A stretch of 64,000 nucleotides of DNA from Pseudorhodoplanes sp049324435 (lineage in GTDB: Bacteria > Pseudomonadota > Alphaproteobacteria > Rhizobiales > Xanthobacteraceae). Below, piece after piece: positions 58,883 through 64,000 of the stretch (positions are counted from its first letter, which is position 1; the number at the start of each line of letters is the position of its first letter). Made by a program: the position numbers and the translations under genes. The stretch is taken from contig JBMOOQ010000024.1 of the NCBI GenBank assembly GCA_049324435.1, positions 1 to 64,000 of the forward strand, given 5' to 3'. Under the pieces are notes generated by a model. That model did not search any database. It was not told the DNA's origin and saw only the letters and a list, made by a program, of their open reading frames with translations.

Positions 58883-61800
58883 AATTCAATCTGTCCGAGT
58901 GGGCGCTCAAGAACCGCTCTATCACCATCTATCTGATGATCGTCGCGGTGCTGGCCGGCATCGCATCCTATTACAGGCTCGGCCGCGCCGAAGATCCAAC
59001 CTTCATCATCAAGACGATGGTGGTTTCGGCAGCCTGGTCGGGCGCCACCGTCGAAGAGACACTCAAGCAGGTCACCGATCGTCTCGAGCGCAAACTGCAG
59101 GAAACGCCGCATCTCGACTTCCTGCGGAGCTTCACCCGCGCTGGCGTCACCACGATCTTCGTCAATCTGAAGGGCTCGACCACTGCGCAGCAGGTTCCGG
59201 ACGTCTGGTACCATGTTCGCAAGAGCATCGGCGACATCCAGCACACGCTCCCCGCGGGGGTTCTCGGTCCGGCCTTCAACGATGATTTCGGCGACACCTT
59301 TGGTATCATCTATGGCTTCACCGCCGATGGCTTCACCCATCGCGAATTGCGCGACTATGTCGAAAAGGTCCGCTCCGAGCTTTTGCACGTCGCCGATGTT
59401 TCCAAGATCGAGATCCTCGGCGCGCAGGACGAACGAATCTTCGTGGAATTCTCCACCAAAGATCTTGCCAATCTCGGCCTCGACCGTTCGACGCTGATCG
59501 CCGCATTGCAGGCACAGAACGTGGTGCAACCCGCAGGCGCCGTGCAGACCGAGGCCGAGACTCTGCAGCTTCGTGTGTCGGGTGCGTTCCAGTCCGAAGA
59601 GGACGTCCGCAACATCAATTTCGTAGTCAATGGCCGCGTGCTGCGGCTCGCCGATATCGCCAATGTCAGACGCGGCTATGCCGATCCGCCGCAGCCGATG
59701 TTCCGGGTCAATGGCGAGCCCGCGATCGGACTGGCCATCGCGATGCGTGACGGCGGCGACATTCTCGCGCTCGGGCAGAATCTCAATCAGGCGATGAGAC
59801 GCATCGGCGCGGACCTGCCGGTCGGCATCGAACCGAAGCTGGTTGCAGACCAGGCGGTGACGGTCAAAAGTGCGATCTCCGAGTTCATGGGGTCGCTCTG
59901 GCAGGCGGTCGCCATCATCCTGTTCGTAAGCTTCATCAGTCTGGGCGTGCGCCCCGGCCTCGTGATCGCGACCGCAATCCCGCTGACGCTTGCTGTCGTC
60001 TTCTCGGTGATGGAGATCGTGAACATCGACATGCAGCGTATCTCTCTCGGCGCGCTGATCATTGCGCTCGCACTGATGGTGGACGACGCCATGACCACCA
60101 CCGATGCGATGCTGACGCGGCTCGCCCAGGGCGACAGCAAAGTGGATGCTGCGACCTTCGCGTTCCGCACCTACGCCATCGCGATGCTGGCCGGAACGCT
60201 GGTGACGATCGCTGGTTTCGTTCCGGTCGGCTTTGCGGCGAGCTCTGCGGGCGAATACACATTCTCGCTTTTCGCCGTAGTTGCGATCGCGCTCATTGTG
60301 TCGTGGTTCGTGGCGGTCTTATTCGCACCCCTGATCGGTCTCGCGATCCTGAAGCCGCCGAACGCTGAGAGCGAGAAGAAGACCGAACCGGGCTTTGTAT
60401 TCCGCACTTACAAGGCGTTTCTGACCGGCGCGATCCGCGTGCGCTGGCTCACCCTCGCGCTTACCATCGCCATGTTCGTGGCGTCCGTCCTCGCCATGCC
60501 GCTGATCCCGCGGCAGTTCTTCCCGTCCTCCGACCGCCCGGAACTGCTGGTCGATCTGAGCTTGCCGCAAAACGCCTCAATCTATGCGAGCGAGGAGATC
60601 GCCAAGCGCTTCGATGCCGCCCTGAAGGACGACAACGATGTCGATCGCTGGAGCACCTATGTCGGGCGCGGCGCGATCCGGTTTTATCTGCCGCTCAATG
60701 TCCAGTTGCCGAACAACTTCTTCACGCAGGCCGTGATCGTGGCAAAGGATGTACCAGCGCGCGAGCGACTGAAGATCAAGCTCGAGAAATTGCTGGCCAG
60801 CGAACTCCCGAGCGTGGTGGCGCGCGTCTATCCGCTCGAACTCGGACCGCCGGTCGGCTGGCCGATCCAATACCGGATCAGCGGTCCAGACATCTCGAAA
60901 GTGCGGGAGTTTTCGCTGCAGCTCGGCGAGCTGATCGCGAAAAACCCGCAAACCGTCAACATCAACTATGACTGGATGGAGCCCGCACGCCAGCTTCGCA
61001 TCCGGATCGATCAGGACGAGGCACGGTTGCTTGGTCTGAGTTCGCAGGCTCTCGCCAATACCCTCAACACCGTGATCTCGGGCATCACGATCACCCAGGT
61101 CCGTGACGACATCTATCTTGTCAATGTCGTGGTGCGCGCGACGCAGGATCAACGCATATCAATCGATACGCTGCGCAACACAGCAATTCCCCTGCCGGGC
61201 GGGCGTACCGTGCCGCTCAGCCAGTTTGCGGTCTTCGAATATTCCCAGGAATACCCGCTGGTCTGGCGCCGCGACCGTTTGCCGACACTCACGGTCCACG
61301 CCGATCTGCGGCCGGGCATCTTGCCCGACACCGTCGTGACTGCGCTCGCGCCGGACATCGCGGCCTTTTCCAAATCACTGCCGTCCGGCTATCAGCTGGC
61401 GGTCGGCGGCACGGTGGAAGAGAGTGCGAAGTCGCAAGCTTCGGTGCTTGCTGTCATTCCGGCAATGCTCCTGATCATGCTGACGGTCCTGATCTTCCAG
61501 CTCGGCAGCTTCCAGAGGCTCATCATTGTGCTGAGCGTCGGTTCGCTCGGGCTGATCGGTGTGGTGCTGGCTTTGCTCGCCTTCAACCGGCCGCTCGGCT
61601 TTGTCGCCATTCTGGGCGTACTCGCTTTGCTCGGCATGATCACCAAAAATGCCGTGATTCTGATCGGCCAGATCGATGCCGAACGGGCGGCCGGCAAGGA
61701 CGTTGTCACCGCAGTGATCGATGCCTCCAGCGCGCGCTTCCGCCCGATCATGTTGACAGCGATCTCTACCGTGCTCGGCATGATTCCGATCGCGCCGACG

Positions 61801-61947
61801 GTGTTCTGGGGACCGATGGCCTTCGCGATCATGGGCGGCCTCCTTGTCGCCACCATTCTCACGCTCATTTTCCTGCCAACGCTCTACGTCACCTGGTTCG
61901 GCCTGACCGAGTCGAGGAACGACAGACCGGCGGCAACGTCCGCATGA
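58879..61947 (+). CDS. RND efflux transporter, inner membrane pump
   Basis: A 1022-residue RND transporter of AcrB-like layout, with twelve membrane helices and two large periplasmic loops. The proton-relay region has IALALMVDDAMTTTDAM, with the paired Asp typical of helix 4, and the C-terminal half has MITKNAVILIGQID. The substrate is not predictable; it belongs to the broader multidrug or hydrophobe efflux group. It is followed, with an ATGA overlap, by a small YXWGXW protein. Confidence 0.93.
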   Translation: MKFNLSEWALKNRSITIYLMIVAVLAGIASYYRLGRAEDPTFIIKTMVVSAAWSGATVEETLKQVTDRLERKLQETPHLDFLRSFTRAGVTTIFVNLKGSTTAQQVPDVWYHVRKSIGDIQHTLPAGVLGPAFNDDFGDTFGIIYGFTADGFTHRELRDYVEKVRSELLHVADVSKIEILGAQDERIFVEFSTKDLANLGLDRSTLIAALQAQNVVQPAGAVQTEAETLQLRVSGAFQSEEDVRNINFVVNGRVLRLADIANVRRGYADPPQPMFRVNGEPAIGLAIAMRDGGDILALGQNLNQAMRRIGADLPVGIEPKLVADQAVTVKSAISEFMGSLWQAVAIILFVSFISLGVRPGLVIATAIPLTLAVVFSVMEIVNIDMQRISLGALIIALALMVDDAMTTTDAMLTRLAQGDSKVDAATFAFRTYAIAMLAGTLVTIAGFVPVGFAASSAGEYTFSLFAVVAIALIVSWFVAVLFAPLIGLAILKPPNAESEKKTEPGFVFRTYKAFLTGAIRVRWLTLALTIAMFVASVLAMPLIPRQFFPSSDRPELLVDLSLPQNASIYASEEIAKRFDAALKDDNDVDRWSTYVGRGAIRFYLPLNVQLPNNFFTQAVIVAKDVPARERLKIKLEKLLASELPSVVARVYPLELGPPVGWPIQYRISGPDISKVREFSLQLGELIAKNPQTVNINYDWMEPARQLRIRIDQDEARLLGLSSQALANTLNTVISGITITQVRDDIYLVNVVVRATQDQRISIDTLRNTAIPLPGGRTVPLSQFAVFEYSQEYPLVWRRDRLPTLTVHADLRPGILPDTVVTALAPDIAAFSKSLPSGYQLAVGGTVEESAKSQASVLAVIPAMLLIMLTVLIFQLGSFQRLIIVLSVGSLGLIGVVLALLAFNRPLGFVAILGVLALLGMITKNAVILIGQIDAERAAGKDVVTAVIDASSARFRPIMLTAISTVLGMIPIAPTVFWGPMAFAIMGGLLVATILTLIFLPTLYVTWFGLTESRNDRPAATSA

Positions 61948-62279
61948 TGGGAGTCGCCTTGCGCCGTACAGTTTCCACGCTCCTCACGCTCGCTTTCGCC
62001 TCCGGCATGGCGGCTGTCGCACCTGCTGAGAGCAATGCCCAATCGGCGATACAGCGCCGCGCCGAACGGCCGCTGGTACCGCGTTCGCACGGGCGCCGGC
62101 AGGCCGACCGCGCGGTCCAGCAACAGGTCTATGTGCCGGGCCACTTCGCGTGGGACCGCCGCAAGGGCCAGTATTCCTGGGTTGCCGGGCGCTGGGAACG
62201 TTATGACCCAAATCAAGTTTTCGTCGGCGCGGGATGGCAGTTTCGCAACGGACAATGGACCTTTGGACCGGTGCGCTGA
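61944..62279 (+). CDS. YXWGXW-repeat-type secreted small protein
   Basis: A 111-residue secreted protein. A signal peptide (TLLTLAFASGMAAVAPAES) precedes a basic region and a YXWXXW-like repeat (YVPGHFAWDRRKGQYSWVAGRWERY and WQFRNGQWTFG). Proteins of this type are often found near envelope or efflux genes; the role is unknown. Its ATG overlaps the pump stop, so it is part of the same operon. Confidence 0.7.
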   Translation: MMGVALRRTVSTLLTLAFASGMAAVAPAESNAQSAIQRRAERPLVPRSHGRRQADRAVQQQVYVPGHFAWDRRKGQYSWVAGRWERYDPNQVFVGAGWQFRNGQWTFGPVR

Positions 62280-62313
62280 CGCGTTGCGGTTCGGGTAGCA
62301 AGAGGTGGCGGGT

Positions 62314-63678
62314 ATGGGCAAACAGCATGGCTATCAGCCGGGAGCGGTCTCGCGGATCGCCGTCTCTGCGATGTTGGTCGGGGCGAGCAGCATCGGACCT
62401 GTCCTTGCGCAGACACCACTCCCGCAGGACACCCCGCCCACCACGGGCGACGCCGCGCCGAGCGGCCAAGTCTATTCGATGGCCGATCTGCAATATCTGC
62501 TCGGACCGATCGCGCTTTATCCAGACCCGTTGATCGCGCTGATCCTGCCCGCGAGCACATTCCCGCTGCAAATCGTCCAGGCCGATCGCTGGCTCTCCGC
62601 AAATGCCGACGCAGTGAAAGCCAACGATTTCTCCGGCGCCGACGCGCAGCCCTGGGACAGTTCGGTGATCGCGCTCACCCGGTTTCCCGAAGTCATCGAG
62701 ATGCTGGCAGACCATCTTGACTGGACGCAGTCGCTCGGTGCGGCTTTCGCACAGCAGCCTCAGGATGTGGCGAACGCGATCCAGTTGCTGCGCGCACAGG
62801 CGCAGAAGGCCGGCAATCTGAAGTCGACTCCGCAGCAGGTGGTGACGACACGTCAGGAAGGCGGCGCGCCAGTCATCTTTATCGAGCCGGCAGAGCCGGA
62901 CCGCATATACGTTCCGGTCTACGATCCGGGCGTGATCTTCACCACCGCGGTCGCGACCGGCCTGATCTTCGGCTCGGCCTTCTTTGTCGGCTCCTACTGG
63001 AACAACCGCTGGGGCTGGAACAACCGCAGCTGGAATACGATCTGGATCAACCAGCCGGTCTGGCGGCCCGGCCGCCCGGGTGGCCCTCCGCCGGGCGTAT
63101 GGCGGCCCGATCGTCCCGGCGGACGTCCCGATCGCCCCGGTGTTCGTCCGCCCGGCGGACGGCCAGACCGTCCTGGTGTTCGGCCGCCTGGTGGACGCCC
63201 GGACCGACCCGGTCTGCGGCCCGACCGTCCAGGCGATCGTCCCGGTGTGAGACCTGATCGGCCGGGAGCTGTTCGGCCGGACCGGCCGGGATTGGTGCCG
63301 GATCGTCCGGGCGGACCGGGCGCGCGGCCAACGCGGCCTGGCGACCGGCCAGGTGTGCGACCTGACCGCCCCGGCGACCGCCCGGGTGTCAGACCGGAGC
63401 GGCCGGGCGCCCGTCCCGATCGTCCGCAAGGACGGCCGGACCGGCCTCAGGTTCGACCTGATCGGCCGCAAGCGCGGCCTCCCCAGGCTCGACCGCCGCA
63501 GGCGCGTCCGCCGCAAGCCCGCCCACCTCAGGCCCGCCCGCCTCAAGCGCGTCCTCGGCCACCGCAGGCGCGCCCGCCGCAGGCCAGGCCCGCCCGGCCG
63601 CCGGCAGCGCGTCCAGCACCTACACGGCCGAACCGGCCTGCGGCCAATCCAAACCGCGGAAAGCGGCCGCAACGGTAA
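62314..63678 (+). CDS. DUF3300 protein with Arg/Pro-rich repeat tail
   Basis: A 454-residue exported protein. After a signal peptide (AVSAMLVGASSIGPVLAQ) comes DUF3300 (about 50-215; QYLLGPIALYPDPLIALILPAST, VPVYDPGVIFT). A short hydrophobic segment and an Asn/Trp-rich part (YWNNRWGWNNRSW) are followed by about 200 residues of repeats: RPDRPG/GVRP units first, then PPQAR units. The tail is extremely basic, so binding to anionic polymers such as LPS or exopolysaccharide is plausible. Start ATG 62314 behind AGAGG. A terminator follows. Confidence 0.82.
   Translation: MGKQHGYQPGAVSRIAVSAMLVGASSIGPVLAQTPLPQDTPPTTGDAAPSGQVYSMADLQYLLGPIALYPDPLIALILPASTFPLQIVQADRWLSANADAVKANDFSGADAQPWDSSVIALTRFPEVIEMLADHLDWTQSLGAAFAQQPQDVANAIQLLRAQAQKAGNLKSTPQQVVTTRQEGGAPVIFIEPAEPDRIYVPVYDPGVIFTTAVATGLIFGSAFFVGSYWNNRWGWNNRSWNTIWINQPVWRPGRPGGPPPGVWRPDRPGGRPDRPGVRPPGGRPDRPGVRPPGGRPDRPGLRPDRPGDRPGVRPDRPGAVRPDRPGLVPDRPGGPGARPTRPGDRPGVRPDRPGDRPGVRPERPGARPDRPQGRPDRPQVRPDRPQARPPQARPPQARPPQARPPQARPPQARPRPPQARPPQARPARPPAARPAPTRPNRPAANPNRGKRPQR
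63060..63640 (+). repeat. Coding tandem repeats in the DUF3300 gene tail
   Basis: The DNA encodes degenerate repeats of about 12-15 bases, first GGN-CGN-CCN-GAY-CGN-CCN types (RPDRPG) and from about 63460 on CCN-CAN-GCN-CGN types (PPQAR). The repeat type switches abruptly. These explain the long antisense open frames in the region. Confidence 0.8.
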
Positions 63679-63724
63679 AGCGCGGCAAAGCAAAATCGGT
63701 CGGATACGACCGATACCGAACGGC

Positions 63725-63757
63725 GAACGCCGCTCCTCCCGGGCGGCGTTCTGTTTT
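63725..63757 (+). terminator. Intrinsic terminator after the DUF3300 gene
   Basis: GAACGCCGC (63725-63733) and GCGGCGTTC (63743-63751) form a 9-bp stem with a 9-base loop, followed by TGTTTT. It ends the efflux-YXWGXW-DUF3300 operon. Confidence 0.75.
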
Positions 63758-63767
63758 CAGTACACGA

Positions 63768-64000
63768 TCATCGTGCGGTGATTTCGCGGATTCGCGCGAT
63801 CACAATGTCTTGCAACCGGCGCGACTGATCGATGTTGCGATGCTTGAGCCCGGGGCTCGTCGTGAGATTGAGGTTGACCTTTTCCTTGTGCCGCGACGGC
63901 GCGAACGAGGCGCGTCGCCCGGTGCCGTTGTTCTGGTAGAAATTCACGAAGTACCGCACATTGTTGGGCACCGTGAAGCGTTGCGTCGGGTCGAACGTGG
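63768..64000 (-). CDS. 3' end of an unrecognised gene (partial)
   Basis: The minus-strand frame is open from the window edge to a TGA at 63768-63770. The 77 visible residues include RFTVPNNVRYFVNFYQNNG, GRRASFAPSRHKEKVNLN and a helical, basic end (RRLQDIVIARIREITAR). The N-terminus is outside the window. No family recognised. Confidence 0.6.
   Translation of the reverse strand, partial: TFDPTQRFTVPNNVRYFVNFYQNNGTGRRASFAPSRHKEKVNLNLTTSPGLKHRNIDQSRRLQDIVIARIREITAR

Noticed and set aside
63060..63640. Possible CRISPR-like array
   Set aside because: The repeats are short, contiguous, in frame and coding; there are no unique spacers of constant length and no cas genes.
61984..63693. A 569-codon minus-strand frame opposite the YXWGXW and DUF3300 genes
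   Set aside because: It exists because Gly/Pro/Arg repeats leave no stops on the other strand; the sense genes have signal peptides and known domains.

Overview
The window is high-GC chromosomal DNA from an alphaproteobacterium, most likely a Hyphomicrobiales (Rhizobiales) member near the Bradyrhizobiaceae/Xanthobacteraceae. This rests on a GcrA cell-cycle regulator, a class I lysyl-tRNA synthetase, the long (368-residue) form of dCTP deaminase, the four-part ligase-associated DNA repair set, an S24 repressor and dispersed palindromic repeats of the kind common in these genomes. No organism name can be read directly from the sequence. No phage, insertion sequence, rRNA or CRISPR array was seen.

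Layout. 1-3.5 kb: tail of a Tyr/Gly-rich protein, then a MetE-like enzyme divergent from a branched-chain-amino-acid-type binding protein, with a perfect 22-bp palindrome between them and a TetR regulator next door. 3.5-10.7 kb: ligase-associated repair genes (pdeM, lhr-like helicase, exonuclease, ATP-dependent ligase) as two divergent arms with a TPR methyltransferase. 10.7-16.5 kb: housekeeping genes (pyrD, S24 repressor, lysK), a FitAB/VapBC-type toxin-antitoxin pair and an orphan amino-acid binding protein. 16.5-29.3 kb: a large GT2 synthase, an AT-richer orphan gene, SCO, TerC, a secreted choloylglycine-hydrolase relative, SseB, tRNA-Gly(CCC), TauE, dcd, an opgC-SGNH-SGNH operon and apaG. 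29.4-34.2 kb: FAD monooxygenase, hslO, argF, argD. 34.6-43.0 kb: gcrA and the complete phosphate regulon (phoR, Pho box, pstSCAB, phoU, phoB), with a UPF0104 membrane protein in front of phoR.

43.2-48.4 kb: a phthalate-type aromatic oxygenase cluster (orphan NMT1 binding protein, Rieske oxygenase, reductase, Gfo/Idh/MocA dehydrogenase, MarR) with an operator-like inverted repeat inside the predicted promoter spacer. 48.6-54.6 kb: the most unusual region, one tightly coupled seven-gene operon that joins a Tat-exported molybdenum hydroxylase (small 2Fe-2S and large Moco subunits) to a flavocytochrome-c sulfide dehydrogenase-like flavoprotein, SoxX, a SoxY relative whose carrier arm reads SACLE instead of GGCGG, SoxZ and SoxA. 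SoxB and SoxCD are not in the window. This is the best candidate for an undescribed pathway: a periplasmic carrier-bound oxidation route fed by a molybdenum hydroxylase.

55-64 kb: a patatin-GntP pair, then an RND efflux pair followed by a YXWGXW-type protein and a DUF3300 protein with a long arginine/proline-rich repeat tail, and the 3' end of an unrecognised gene.

Two dispersed repeat families lie between genes. Four of the five copies of the larger family sit exactly between convergent genes, which suggests a role at transcript ends. Coordinates follow starts chosen from Shine-Dalgarno sequences and gene overlaps; where GTG or TTG was chosen this is stated.
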